A stretch of DNA of 64,000 nucleotides from Mycobacterium bourgelatii (GCF_010723575.1 NZ_BLKZ01000001.1:2294001-2358000), one strand, 5' to 3'; shown: positions 1 to 9,077, numbered from the stretch's first letter. Numbers and translations: made by a program. The notes: a model not told the origin generated them from the letters alone.

Positions 1-291
1 CTGGTGTCCACGACCTTCGTGGTGCCCTACCCGCCGGGGTTCCCGGTGCTGGTCCCCGGCCAGTTGGTCTCCAAGGAGATCGTCTACTTCCTGGCTCAAC
101 TCGACGTCAAGGAAATCCACGGCTACAACCACGAACTCGGTCTGTCGGTGTTCACTCAGGAGGCGTTGGAGCGGATGGAGGCACAGCGCAAGGCGGTGAT
201 GCGCGCCAAACTGCCCGGCAACGGCTCCGAGCCCTCGAGGGCGCCCGAAGCGCCGATCGTGGCGAATGAACACACCGTCCGCGTGAACTGA
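1..291 (+). CDS. C-terminal end of a PLP-dependent Orn/Lys/Arg-type decarboxylase (5' partial)
   Basis: The reading frame is open from the first base of the window, so only about the last 96 residues are present. The motif PYPPGFPVLVPGQ followed by a conserved E and a later HGYN is typical of the C-terminal domain of fold-type I basic amino acid decarboxylases, where it packs near the active site. These enzymes remove the alpha-carboxyl group of ornithine, lysine or arginine with pyridoxal phosphate. The last 30 residues are low-complexity and probably disordered. The lysine that binds PLP lies upstream of the window and cannot be checked. The substrate cannot be assigned from this fragment. 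Family assignment is fairly safe. Confidence 0.75.
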   Translation: MVSTTFVVPYPPGFPVLVPGQLVSKEIVYFLAQLDVKEIHGYNHELGLSVFTQEALERMEAQRKAVMRAKLPGNGSEPSRAPEAPIVANEHTVRVN

Positions 292-366
292 CCACCTGGC
301 ACGGCAAGGCCAGCGTTGGCGCGCGCGGGCCGCCGTTGGGTCGACGAACGGCGCAATACTGCCGGT

Positions 367-558
367 ATGCACGTCACCGTCGACTACACCCTGTGCGAAG
401 GCCACGGGCAATGCATCATGGCGGCTCCGGACGTCTTCGACCTGCCCGACGACAGCGAGCAGGTGGTGGTGCTGAATCCGGATCCGGCCGCGGACGAACA
501 GGACGCCGTGGTTCGCGCCGCCGCGATGTGTCCCGCCCAGGCAATCCGGGTCAGCTAG
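367..558 (+). CDS. 3Fe-4S ferredoxin, probable P450 redox partner
   Basis: A 63-residue acidic protein. The start at 367 gives the usual ferredoxin N-terminus MHVTVDYTLC; a longer open frame upstream looks non-coding. The cluster ligands are in CEGHGQC, with the last cysteine in the AAAMCPAQAI segment. The central cysteine of a 4Fe-4S motif is replaced by His, as in the mycobacterial single-cluster ferredoxins that sit beside P450 genes. It would pass single electrons from a ferredoxin reductase to a P450. The nearest P450 gene starts 2.1 kb downstream on the same strand, beyond a two-component pair, so partnership is inferred. Its stop codon shares the bases CTAG with the stop of the convergent regulator. 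Confidence 0.85.
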   Translation: MHVTVDYTLCEGHGQCIMAAPDVFDLPDDSEQVVVLNPDPAADEQDAVVRAAAMCPAQAIRVS

Positions 559-1235
559 TGCAGGCCGGTGTCCGCCGGGTCATCGAGCAACCCGCACTGT
601 CCGGCGAGCGCCGCCGCGGCGATGCGGTTGCTGACGCCGAGTTTGTGCAGGAGCGAGGCCACCATGCGCTTGGCGGTCCGTTCGGACACCAGCATCCGCT
701 TGGCGATGTCCACCGTTTCCATTCCGCCCGCCAGCAGCGCCCACAGGCGCAGATCCTGAGGATTGAGGCTTTCGACCAACGCGGCGGGCGGCTTGCGGGT
801 GTTGCTCAGTAGCGCGTCGAGCACCGCGCCGTCCAGCACACGCAACCCCTCGGCGATCGTGCACAGCGGGCTCGCCAGCGCCTCGGGACGCGCGGTCTTA
901 CGCAGAAACCCGTCGGCCCCCGCGCGCAGCGCTTCCTCGGCCAGCCCCAGGTCGTCGGTCCCGGAGAGTGCGAGGATGCGGGTCGACGGATGCCGCGCCC
1001 GGACGTGCCGGATCGCGGCGACACCGCCCAGCGGGGGCATGGCCAGGTCGATGATCGCCAGGTCGGCCCCCGTGTTCGCGACCAGGTCCGCAGCCTCTTC
1101 GACATACGTCGTCTGCCCGGCGACGGTGAACAAGTCGCTCCACTCGCGGCTGAGTAGCAGCGCCAGGCCCTGGGCGAAAAGCTCGTGATCATCCACGATC
1201 ACCACGACATAGGGCTTTGGGGGCTTACGCGCCAT
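555..1235 (-). CDS. NarL/FixJ-family response regulator
   Basis: A 226-residue two-domain regulator. The receiver domain (about residues 8-125) has the acidic pair D15-D16, the likely phosphoacceptor D63 in IIDLAMP, S91 and K113. A LuxR-type helix-turn-helix follows (about 158-215, with DIAKRMLVSERTAKRMVASL and KLGVSNR). It should bind DNA on phosphorylation. It is divergent from the sensor kinase gene, with only 23 bp between the two starts, so the pair almost certainly works together and the promoters must overlap coding sequence. Targets are unknown; the flanking ferredoxin and P450 genes are obvious candidates by position only. Confidence 0.88.
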   Translation of the reverse strand: MARKPPKPYVVVIVDDHELFAQGLALLLSREWSDLFTVAGQTTYVEEAADLVANTGADLAIIDLAMPPLGGVAAIRHVRARHPSTRILALSGTDDLGLAEEALRAGADGFLRKTARPEALASPLCTIAEGLRVLDGAVLDALLSNTRKPPAALVESLNPQDLRLWALLAGGMETVDIAKRMLVSERTAKRMVASLLHKLGVSNRIAAAALAGQCGLLDDPADTGLH

Positions 1236-1258
1236 TGCCGGATGCTAACGCCAACCCT

Positions 1259-2569
1259 ATGGTCGGGCGGGTGAGACCGCTGGATCGGATCCGTTCGGCG
1301 CTGGGACCCGACGCCGATGATTACGGGCTGGCCGGCCTCGTCATCACGGCGCGGATCGGCGTGGTGACATCGATAGCGGTCTTGTTGGTCGTCGGTCCGC
1401 CCTGGGTGCGAGAACATGTCGTCGCCACCGCAGCCGTCCTGGTCGCCGCCATGCTCTATTCGGCCGCATTTCTGTTGAACCCCCGAGTGGAGGTGCGACG
1501 AACCCGCTACGGGTACTTGCTCACGGCCATTGACTCTGCGTTCACCTTGACGTTGACCGCTCTCACCGGGGGCGTGCACAGTCCCGTCGCGGTGGTCATG
1601 GTGCTGGTGGTGATCGCGTCCGCTGCGCGGTTGACGGTCGCAGGGACGCTGCTGATCACGGTGCTGCTCGGCGCTGCGTATGTCGTGTTGGCGTTGACCA
1701 CCGGACCGGATGCGGTAGAAGGGCCTTCCCGCACCCTGCAGGGTGTGTGGTGGGCGGTGTACCTGTTGTTCATCGCGGTGCTGGGGGCGGGTTTGTCGGC
1801 GCTGGCCGAACGTGAACAGCGGTCGCGCCTGCGGGCCATCCTCGAGGCCGAGGCCGAACATGCGGCCGCGGAGGAGGAGCGTGACCTGCGGGCCAGGCTG
1901 TTGCGGTCCTACGAGGCGCAGCAGGATGGCCTGCAGGTCCTGCTTCACGAATTCCGCACCCCGGTGGCGTCATTGGAGGCGTTGGCGCGGGCCCTGAATG
2001 ACGCGTCGAACAAGTTGTCGGAGCCTGATCGCGAAGCGGGCCTGCAGTTGGCCGAACGGCACGCCCGGCACCTGCACGACATGCTCGATGCGCTCGGCGA
2101 CGTGGCGCTCAGTCGCCGGCCGACGTTCTCGTCCGGGCGGGTGCGCCGCGTCGATGTCGCGGAACTGATCACTGCCGCGGCCGACGCCGTGGGTCTGCAG
2201 CCGCCGCGACTGCGCCTGACCATCGATGACCCGGACCCCGTTGCGGTGAATGCGCAAGGGCTGCAACGCATTCTGACCAACCTGCTGGAGAATGCGTCCC
2301 GGCACGGGCGGGGTGAACCGGTCGATGTGACGTGCGCGCGAGACGGTGACGAGTTGCGAATCGCCATCTTGGACCGGGGCCCCGGCGTACCCGACGGCAG
2401 CCTCGGCGAGCTCACGGCTAAGTACGTCAGCGTCGGCGATCAGCGCGGGACCGCGGGACTCGGCCTGTGGATCGTCCAGCAGATCGTGGAAGCGATGGGC
2501 GGCCGGCTCACGTTCTCGGCGCGGGACGGCGGCGGGCTGGCCGCCACCGTCAGTGTCCCGACGAACTGA
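1259..2569 (+). CDS. membrane sensor histidine kinase
   Basis: The ATG at 1259 gives 436 residues; a TTG at 1217 would overlap the divergent regulator. Five or six hydrophobic segments fill about residues 25-180, followed by a coiled-coil linker rich in A, E and R. The dimerisation helix holds the phosphoacceptor H230 in LLHEFRTPVASL. Then come the N box (NLLENASRHG), G1 (DRGPGVPDG) and G2 (GTAGLGLWIVQQI) of the HATPase domain. There is no large extracytoplasmic loop, so the signal is probably sensed in or at the membrane. The H box is of the HisKA type, whereas NarL regulators usually pair with HisKA_3 kinases. The P450 operon starts 125 bp downstream. Confidence 0.88.
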   Translation: MVGRVRPLDRIRSALGPDADDYGLAGLVITARIGVVTSIAVLLVVGPPWVREHVVATAAVLVAAMLYSAAFLLNPRVEVRRTRYGYLLTAIDSAFTLTLTALTGGVHSPVAVVMVLVVIASAARLTVAGTLLITVLLGAAYVVLALTTGPDAVEGPSRTLQGVWWAVYLLFIAVLGAGLSALAEREQRSRLRAILEAEAEHAAAEEERDLRARLLRSYEAQQDGLQVLLHEFRTPVASLEALARALNDASNKLSEPDREAGLQLAERHARHLHDMLDALGDVALSRRPTFSSGRVRRVDVAELITAAADAVGLQPPRLRLTIDDPDPVAVNAQGLQRILTNLLENASRHGRGEPVDVTCARDGDELRIAILDRGPGVPDGSLGELTAKYVSVGDQRGTAGLGLWIVQQIVEAMGGRLTFSARDGGGLAATVSVPTN

Positions 2570-2694
2570 TCGATTGGCCCGCGCAGGCCACGGTTTGGCA
2601 CTTGCGCCGGTGCTGCTTGCCTCACTAGCGGGCGAGCATGTGATGGAGGCCACGGTCGAAACCATCTGCCGGCGGCCGGAACGGAAGGACCTTG

Positions 2695-3972
2695 ATGACT
2701 ACCGCGCTGCCCGCAACGCACCGAGACATTGACCTGGCCGCTCGCTCATTCTGGGCGAAGCCCGCCGAGGAGCGCGACGCCGCCTTCGAGACGTTGCGCC
2801 GGGAGAACCCGGTGCCGTGGAGCCGGCCCGCCGAATCCGATTTGCTGCCAGAGGAACTCAACACCAGGGGCTTCTGGTCGCTGACCAAGATGGCCGACAT
2901 CCGTTATGCCAGTCGGCATCCGGAGGTGTTCTCGTCGGCGCAGGGCATCACCATGGAGGATTTCGCCCCGGAGATGATCGAGGTGGCTCAGTCCTTCATC
3001 GCCATGGACGCGCCGCGCCACACTCAACTGCGTGGCATCACCCTGGACGCCTTCAAGCCGCGCAACATGCGCCGGCTGGAGGGTTGGGTGCGCGGTCACG
3101 CGCGCGACCTGGTCACTGAGATGGCCCACCTGGGCGAGGGAGACTTCGTCGAGCTGGTGTCGGTCCAGCTGCCCGGCCGGATTTTCGGCAGCTTCTTCGG
3201 CCTGCCCAAAGGCGAGCTATACGACAAGACCATCGACGCCGCGCAGCGCCTGCTCGGCTGGCCAGACCCCGAGGTTTGTGCCGGTCGGACCGGCCTGGAG
3301 CTGTTTGCCGGCGGGGTGATGGACCTGCACGAGGTTGCCACCCAGCTCATCCCGGAGCGCCGGGCCAATCCCGGCGACGACCTGTTGACGTGGCTGGTGC
3401 AGGCTGAATTCGACGGCAAGAAGATGACAGACGACGAAATCCGGGCGTTCTTCGTGCTGCTGGCCGTGGCCGCCAACGACACCACCCGTCACGCGTCGGC
3501 CCAAGCCATCCACGCGTTCTCCAAGTTCCCCGAGCAGCGGGCCCGGCTGGTCGACGACGTTCCGGGATGGGTCGACGCCGCGGTGGAAGAGGTGCTGCGC
3601 TGGGCCACACCGGTGATCCACATGCGCCGCACCGCAACCGAGGACATCAACATCGGCGGCTCGGAAATCAAGGCCGGGGACAAAGTGGTGTTGTGGTACT
3701 GCTCGGGCAACCGTGACGAGGAGGTGTTCGATGACCCGTTCAAGTTCGACATCTCCCGGAGTCCCAACCCGCACATCGCATTCGGCGGCGGTGGCCCCCA
3801 CTTCTGTCTCGGGGCCGCGCTCGCGCGCACGATGCTCAGGTCGCTGTTGACCGAGGTCTACACCCGCATTCCCGACATCGACGCTCCCGAGCCAGATTTC
3901 CTGGTCGCCAATTTCATCAACGGCATCAAGCGCCTGCCCGCCACCTGGACACCGGAGAGGACCGCTCGATGA
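2695..3972 (+). CDS. cytochrome P450
   Basis: A soluble 425-residue P450. The ATG at 2695 is preceded by GGAAGGA; an overlapping TTG at 2692 is less likely. The I-helix oxygen-activation motif reads AANDTTRH, the K-helix pair is E299-x-x-R302, and the heme ligand is Cys371 in FGGGGPHFCLG. The sequence style resembles mycobacterial families that hydroxylate lipids or sterols (CYP124/125/142-like), but the exact family cannot be named. It overlaps the next gene by ATGA and so is translated with an alcohol and an aldehyde dehydrogenase. This implies that the hydroxylated product is oxidised on to an acid. Electrons probably come from a ferredoxin such as the one at 367-558. Confidence 0.92.
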   Translation: MTTALPATHRDIDLAARSFWAKPAEERDAAFETLRRENPVPWSRPAESDLLPEELNTRGFWSLTKMADIRYASRHPEVFSSAQGITMEDFAPEMIEVAQSFIAMDAPRHTQLRGITLDAFKPRNMRRLEGWVRGHARDLVTEMAHLGEGDFVELVSVQLPGRIFGSFFGLPKGELYDKTIDAAQRLLGWPDPEVCAGRTGLELFAGGVMDLHEVATQLIPERRANPGDDLLTWLVQAEFDGKKMTDDEIRAFFVLLAVAANDTTRHASAQAIHAFSKFPEQRARLVDDVPGWVDAAVEEVLRWATPVIHMRRTATEDINIGGSEIKAGDKVVLWYCSGNRDEEVFDDPFKFDISRSPNPHIAFGGGGPHFCLGAALARTMLRSLLTEVYTRIPDIDAPEPDFLVANFINGIKRLPATWTPERTAR

Positions 3973-5075
3973 AGACGAAAGCCGCGGTGCTGTGGGGATT
4001 GCACCAGAAGTGGGAAGTCGAAGAGGTCGAACTGGACGGGCCCAAGCAGGCCGAGGTCATGGTCAAGCTCACCGCCACCGGGCTGTGTCATTCCGACGAC
4101 CATCTGGTCACTGGCGACATGCCGATGCGGATGCCGGTGGTCGGCGGCCATGAGGGCGCCGGGGTTGTCGTGGAAGTCGGACCGGGCGTCACCGACGTGG
4201 CCGAAGGTGATTCGGTGGTGCTGAGCTTCATTCCGGCCTGCGGACGCTGTCTGCCGTGCGCGCGCGGCATGAGCAATCTGTGCGTGCAGGGTGCGGCGAT
4301 CGTCGCCGGCCCGCAACTCGACGGCACCTTCCGCTTCCACGCCAAAGGCCAGGACCTCAGCCAAATGTGCGTGCTGGGAACGTTTTCGGAGTACACCGTG
4401 GTGCCGACGTCATCGGTGGTCAGGGTTGACGACGGCACGGCCCTCGACAAGGCGGCGCTGGTCGGCTGCGGGGTGACCACGGGCTACGGCAGCGCCGTGA
4501 ACACCGGCGAGGTGGCCGACGGCGACACCGTGGTGGTGATGGGTGTGGGTGGCATCGGCATGAACGCCGTGCAGGGTGCTCGGATTGCGGGCGCGCGCAA
4601 CATCATTGCGCTCGACCCGGTCGAGTACAAGCGCACCAGGTCCCGCGAGTTCGGCGCCACCCACGTCGCGGCGACGGTCGAGGAAGCGCAGGGCCTGGTC
4701 GCCGAGCTGACCCGCGGCGCGCTGGCGGACGTCTGCGTGGTGACCCCGTCGTCGGCCGAGGGGGCCTACGTTGCTCAGGCACTGAGCCTGGTGGGCAAGC
4801 GGGGCCGAGTGGTGATGACCGCGATTCCGCACCCCACCGACACCAGCGTCGACATGTCGCTGTTCGATCTCACCCTGTACGAAAAGCAAGTTCGGGGCTC
4901 ACTTTTCGGATCCTCGAACCCACGCAGCGACATTCCCAAGATGCTGGACCTGTACCACTCGGGGCAGTTGAAACTCGACGAACTGATCACCCGCGAATAT
5001 GCGCTCGAGGACATCAACCAGGGCTTCGAAGACATGCACGACGGGGTCAACCTCCGCGGCCTGATTCGGTTCTGA
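3969..5075 (+). CDS. NDMA-dependent (mycofactocin-type) zinc alcohol dehydrogenase
   Basis: A 368-residue medium-chain dehydrogenase. Catalytic zinc ligands are visible as C40, H61 and E62 in GGHEGAG, and structural zinc ligands as C91, C94, C97 and C105. The Rossmann motif is VVMGVGGIGMNAVQG. The N-terminus and the HAKGQDLSQMCVLGTFSEY segment match the actinobacterial nicotinoprotein group whose bound NAD is not exchanged and which is known to need the peptide cofactor mycofactocin. It would oxidise the alcohol made by the P450 whose gene overlaps it by 4 bp. No mycofactocin synthesis genes are in this window. Confidence 0.9.
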   Translation: MKTKAAVLWGLHQKWEVEEVELDGPKQAEVMVKLTATGLCHSDDHLVTGDMPMRMPVVGGHEGAGVVVEVGPGVTDVAEGDSVVLSFIPACGRCLPCARGMSNLCVQGAAIVAGPQLDGTFRFHAKGQDLSQMCVLGTFSEYTVVPTSSVVRVDDGTALDKAALVGCGVTTGYGSAVNTGEVADGDTVVVMGVGGIGMNAVQGARIAGARNIIALDPVEYKRTRSREFGATHVAATVEEAQGLVAELTRGALADVCVVTPSSAEGAYVAQALSLVGKRGRVVMTAIPHPTDTSVDMSLFDLTLYEKQVRGSLFGSSNPRSDIPKMLDLYHSGQLKLDELITREYALEDINQGFEDMHDGVNLRGLIRF

Positions 5076-5105
5076 CGTCGTCCGACACACCTTTGGAGGT
5101 CCTTG

Positions 5106-6497
5106 ATGCTGGTTGTGGAGAGCCCGCCCACGGTGGGGGAGACCGAAGTCCTCGCGAGCGTCCGTCGCGTCTTTGCCACCGGCCGTACGCGGTCGCTGCA
5201 GTGGCGCCGACAGCAACTGCGTGGCATCGAACGGATGGTCTCGGAACAGGAGACAGCGATCGCCGCGGCGCTGGCCGCGGATCTCGGCCGCGCACCCGCA
5301 GAAGCCTGGCTGGGTGACATCGCCTCGACTCGGGCCGAGGCGGTATACGCGCTGCGTCACGTCCGGAAGTGGATGCGTAAGCAGCGGGTTTCGCTGCCGT
5401 TGGCGCAGCTGCCCGGTCGCGGCTGGGTGCAATACGAACCCCTCGGCGTCGTGCTGATCATCGGGCCGTGGAACTACCCGTTCTATTTGTGCCTGGGTCC
5501 GCTGATTGCGGCGGTGGCCGCCGGCAACTGCGCGGTCGTCAAGCCATCAGAGTTCGCCCCGGAATCCTCGACGCTGCTCACCCAACTGCTACCGAAATAC
5601 GTTGATCCCGAGGCTGTTCGGGTGGTGGAGGGGGACGCGTCGGTGACCAGGGAATTACTCGCCGCGGGTTTCGACCACGCGTTGTTCACCGGCGGTACGG
5701 AGGTCGGCCGCAAGGTGATGGCCGCGGCGGCCCCGACGTTGACGCCGGTCACCCTGGAGCTCGGCGGCAAGAGCCCGGTGATCGTCGCCGCCGATGCGGA
5801 CATCGACGTCACCGCGCGCCGCATCGCCTGGATCAAGCTGCTCAACTCCGGGCAGACCTGTATAGCACCGGATTACGTCCTGGCGGAGCGGGCGATCACC
5901 GACCAGCTGGTGGACCGGGTCAGTACCTACTTGCGCCAGTTCCGGTCGTCGGGCCCCGAGGCGGGGGTGCGCGTTGTCAACGTGCGCCAGTTCGACCGGT
6001 TGGCCGCAATGATCCGCGGCACCCGAGGGCGCGTCGTCACCGGGGGCGCTCTAGACCGGGAGAATCTGCGCATCGAACCCACCGTCGTCGTTGATCCGCC
6101 CGCGGACGATCCGGTGATGGCCGAAGAAATCTTCGGGCCGATCCTTCCCGTGCTGACGGTCGAATCTCTCGACGCCGCCGTCGCTTTCGTCAAGGGCGGA
6201 CCAAAACCCCTGGCGCTGTATGTCTTCACCTCGTCACCGCGGTTAGGTCGCGACCTGGTGGATCGCGTGCCGTCCGGCGGAGCGGTGATCAATCACGTTG
6301 CGATGCACTGCCTGACGCCCCAGCTGCCCTTCGGCGGTGTCGGCGCCAGCGGGATGGGCGCTTACCACGGCAAGTGGGGTTTCGAAGCGCTCAGCCACCG
6401 CCGGGCGGTGCTGGCCAAGCCGGCCAGGCCGGATCCCCGCTTCGTCTATCCGCCGCACAGCAAGCGGGCTCTGTCGGTAATGCGCCGCTTGTTTTGA
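5106..6497 (+). CDS. aldehyde dehydrogenase (class 3-like)
   Basis: A 463-residue NAD(P)-dependent aldehyde dehydrogenase with the short N-terminus of the fatty-aldehyde (class 3) type. An AGG-rich ribosome site 6 bp upstream favours ATG 5106 over TTG 5103. The cofactor and catalytic motifs are GPWNYPF, TLELGGKSP (general base Glu) and NSGQTCIAPDY (nucleophile Cys), with EEIFGPILPV near the end. The hydrophobic C-terminal tail ending in LSVMRRLF could associate with the membrane. It starts 30 bp after the alcohol dehydrogenase and completes a P450, alcohol, aldehyde, acid cascade. The substrate is unknown; a long-chain or branched lipid is an inference. Confidence 0.9.
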   Translation: MLVVESPPTVGETEVLASVRRVFATGRTRSLQWRRQQLRGIERMVSEQETAIAAALAADLGRAPAEAWLGDIASTRAEAVYALRHVRKWMRKQRVSLPLAQLPGRGWVQYEPLGVVLIIGPWNYPFYLCLGPLIAAVAAGNCAVVKPSEFAPESSTLLTQLLPKYVDPEAVRVVEGDASVTRELLAAGFDHALFTGGTEVGRKVMAAAAPTLTPVTLELGGKSPVIVAADADIDVTARRIAWIKLLNSGQTCIAPDYVLAERAITDQLVDRVSTYLRQFRSSGPEAGVRVVNVRQFDRLAAMIRGTRGRVVTGGALDRENLRIEPTVVVDPPADDPVMAEEIFGPILPVLTVESLDAAVAFVKGGPKPLALYVFTSSPRLGRDLVDRVPSGGAVINHVAMHCLTPQLPFGGVGASGMGAYHGKWGFEALSHRRAVLAKPARPDPRFVYPPHSKRALSVMRRLF

Positions 6498-6551
6498 CGG
6501 CACCGTGTCCGTCACCGACCGAGGATTGCGTCGGGTGATGTCTCTGCCCGC

Positions 6552-7748
6552 TCAGTAGTCCGGCAGCTGCACGGCCTCGGCGGTCTTGAACCACAGCCGC
6601 TCGGCGACCGGGCGGAATGGCCAGCGTTGCATGTACTTCATCACCAACGCGTTGATCCGGATGTCCGAAGCGGACTCGGGGACGTAGCCGTCGATGCCGT
6701 TGGGCAGCTTCTGGCATCGGTCGACGTACGGGCGCATCACCGTCTCGTACCGCTTCAAGGCGTCGGGCAGGGGCCCCGCGACGAGTTCCCCCGCCAGCAC
6801 GTACGCGCCCACCAGGGCCAGGCTGGTGCCCATGCCGCTCAGCGGTGAGGCGCAGTAGCCGGCATCCCCGACCAGCGCGACCCGTCCGGATGACCAGCTG
6901 TCCATGTGAACCTGGGCGAATGCGTCGAAGTAGAAGTCGTCGGCTTCGCGCGCGGCGGCGATCAGTTCGTCGCATTGCCAGCCGGCACCGGCGAAGCGGG
7001 CGGTCAGCAGTTCGCGCTGTTCGTCGAGATTGCTGCGGTCGTACTGCAACGGACCGGACCGAAACGCGAGACTCGCCTTGGCGACGGCTGGATCGTGCGA
7101 CGGGCGCATCGATGCGTTGAGGCCACCGGGAGCTTGGTACATCAGGTACCAACCATCAAGGCCGACGGTGTCGGGAGCGGTGAACCAGGCGTGATAGCCA
7201 CCGAGAGGCCGGACAAATGTCTCCTCTGGCCCGAATACCAGCCTGCGCACCGCCGAGTGCGGGCCGTCGGCGCCGACGATCAGGTCGGCGCTCACCGTCG
7301 AGCCGTCCGACAACGTCGCCACCGCTGGGTCGTCCAGAGGATCGTCGGACTGGGCCACCTCGGCGATCCGGGTGCCGAAGCGGTACTCCACGTCGGTGGC
7401 GGTCGCCGCGTAAAGCACACCGGCGAGGTCACCGCGCAAGATCTCGAGCTGGCTGACCATACCGTTGCCGTGAAACGCGTCCACCGGCATCTCCGCGGCT
7501 CGTCGGCCGTCGCTTTTCACCCACGCGATGCCGCGCTGATCCAGGCTGCGTTCGCGCATCTGCTGCAGCAGCCCCATCCGCTCGACGACGGCCCGTCCCG
7601 CGCCCCGCAGATCCACGGTCTGCCCGCCCGGGCGGATGCCGTCGGCGAGCTCTACCACCACCACGTGATAGCCGCCCTTGGCGAGCCAGAATGCAAGTGC
7701 CGGACCGGCGATGCCGGCGCCGCTGATCAGGACGGTTGGTTTCGGCAT
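6552..7748 (-). CDS. group A FAD-dependent aromatic-type monooxygenase
   Basis: 398 residues from ATG 7748. The open frame extends further upstream into the neighbouring gene but the protein family begins at MPKPTVLISGAGIAG. Visible motifs are the GxGxxG dinucleotide fold (GAGIAG), the DG motif (VGADGPHSAVRR) and the GD motif (RVALVGDAGYCASPLSG), which define single-component NAD(P)H-dependent hydroxylases of the PHBH/TetX type. The start lies 5 bp after the stop of the beta-lactamase-like gene on the same strand, so the two are co-transcribed. The substrate cannot be read from sequence. It is convergent with the aldehyde dehydrogenase. Confidence 0.87.
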   Translation of the reverse strand: MPKPTVLISGAGIAGPALAFWLAKGGYHVVVVELADGIRPGGQTVDLRGAGRAVVERMGLLQQMRERSLDQRGIAWVKSDGRRAAEMPVDAFHGNGMVSQLEILRGDLAGVLYAATATDVEYRFGTRIAEVAQSDDPLDDPAVATLSDGSTVSADLIVGADGPHSAVRRLVFGPEETFVRPLGGYHAWFTAPDTVGLDGWYLMYQAPGGLNASMRPSHDPAVAKASLAFRSGPLQYDRSNLDEQRELLTARFAGAGWQCDELIAAAREADDFYFDAFAQVHMDSWSSGRVALVGDAGYCASPLSGMGTSLALVGAYVLAGELVAGPLPDALKRYETVMRPYVDRCQKLPNGIDGYVPESASDIRINALVMKYMQRWPFRPVAERLWFKTAEAVQLPDY

Positions 7749-7753
7749 GCGGG

Positions 7754-8959
7754 TCACAGGCCTAGAGCGCGGTAGGTCAGTCGAACGAACTTCGGTTGTG
7801 CCGTGCGCAGTCTCGCCAGCGCCGGGTTGCCGGCAACCGCGTCGGCCGCGTTCACAGACAGGTCCGGGCAGAACTGGATCAGGTACATCAAGATGAGGTC
7901 CGCGCTCGGATCTGCCTGCCACCACGTCCCATACGCACCGGGCCAGCTGAATGTTCCGACGCCGCCGGGCCCGAACAGGGGAGTGGACTTGGCCGGATCG
8001 GTCACCAACGACAGGTTCAACCCGAACCCGCGGCCCACCCAGAACGGCGCGCCCAGAAAGTTGTGACGCTTCTGCTCGACGGTCAGCCGGTCGGTGCGCA
8101 TCTGGCGCGTCGACTCGGGTGAGAGCACTCGAACACCGTCAACCGTGCCGTCGCGCAATAACATCCGGACGAACCGCAGGTAGTCGTCGGCGGTCGACCA
8201 CAACCCGCCCCCGGCATTGCAGAACGCCGGCGGCGTGACGTGCGGCGGCCCCATCACGTCATGGCGCAGCCGACCCTCTTCGTCATGGCGGTACATCGTC
8301 GCGGCGCGCGACCGCGCTTCGGGCGTCACGAAAAAGCCGGTGTCCACCATGCCCGTCGGCCCCAGTACCCGTTCGTCGAGGACCTGGTGGAACGGCTTGG
8401 CTTCGATGCGGCTCAGAATCACACCCAGCACGTCGATGGCGTGGCTGTATGTCACCCGCTCGCCGGGTTGGTGCACCAACGGCAGGGCGGCGAGCTCGGC
8501 CAGCCAGGCATCGGACCCCTGGTTGAACGGCAGCCGCATGTACGCCCGGGAGATGGGCCCGGACACCGAAAACGCGTAAGCGAGTCCGCTGGTATGAGTC
8601 AGCAGATCCTCGATCAGGATGGGGCGCCGGAGAGGATGGGTGCGGTCCAACGGGCCGTGCGGGTCGTCGAGGACTTGGACGGCGCCGAGTTCAGGCGCCC
8701 AGCGTGCCACGGGATCCTTCAGCGACAGTTTGCCCTCGTCAACCAGGGCCATGGCCGCGGCGACCGTGACGGGCTTGGTCATCGACGCGATACGAAACAG
8801 CGTGTCACGCTGCATCGGCAGGCCCGCGTCAACGTCTCGATAACCGATCTCGTTGACTTGCAGCACTTTATCGCGCTGCCAGACCAACGTCAGCGCACCG
8901 GGCAGCAGCCCGGCCTCACACACCTCCCGGATGGTGGCCTGATTGCCGTCGAGATTCAC
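7754..8959 (-). CDS. serine beta-lactamase/esterase family protein (Rv1367c-like)
   Basis: A 401-residue protein starting with GTG at 8959. The class C/PBP-like nucleophile motif is S59-M-T-K62, with ITT-like sequence replaced by LLTHTSGLAY downstream. The second motif is YSH rather than the usual YSN, and the third is a glycine-rich GPGGVGTFSW. There is no signal peptide, so a cytoplasmic or esterase role is more likely than beta-lactam resistance. By position next to lprF it corresponds to M. tuberculosis Rv1367c, which has about 377 residues. It is the first gene of a two-gene operon with the FAD monooxygenase. Confidence 0.85.
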   Translation of the reverse strand: MNLDGNQATIREVCEAGLLPGALTLVWQRDKVLQVNEIGYRDVDAGLPMQRDTLFRIASMTKPVTVAAAMALVDEGKLSLKDPVARWAPELGAVQVLDDPHGPLDRTHPLRRPILIEDLLTHTSGLAYAFSVSGPISRAYMRLPFNQGSDAWLAELAALPLVHQPGERVTYSHAIDVLGVILSRIEAKPFHQVLDERVLGPTGMVDTGFFVTPEARSRAATMYRHDEEGRLRHDVMGPPHVTPPAFCNAGGGLWSTADDYLRFVRMLLRDGTVDGVRVLSPESTRQMRTDRLTVEQKRHNFLGAPFWVGRGFGLNLSLVTDPAKSTPLFGPGGVGTFSWPGAYGTWWQADPSADLILMYLIQFCPDLSVNAADAVAGNPALARLRTAQPKFVRLTYRALGL

Positions 8960-9077
8960 GCGTAAAGGTTAGCGGGAGCCTTTCCGAACCTTCGGCGAAA
9001 CTGTTTCCCCCGCGCTGGCCGCGTGTTACTGTCTCGCTCTCCGGCAAACGTGATCTGGGAACCCGGGCTGTGAGAGC

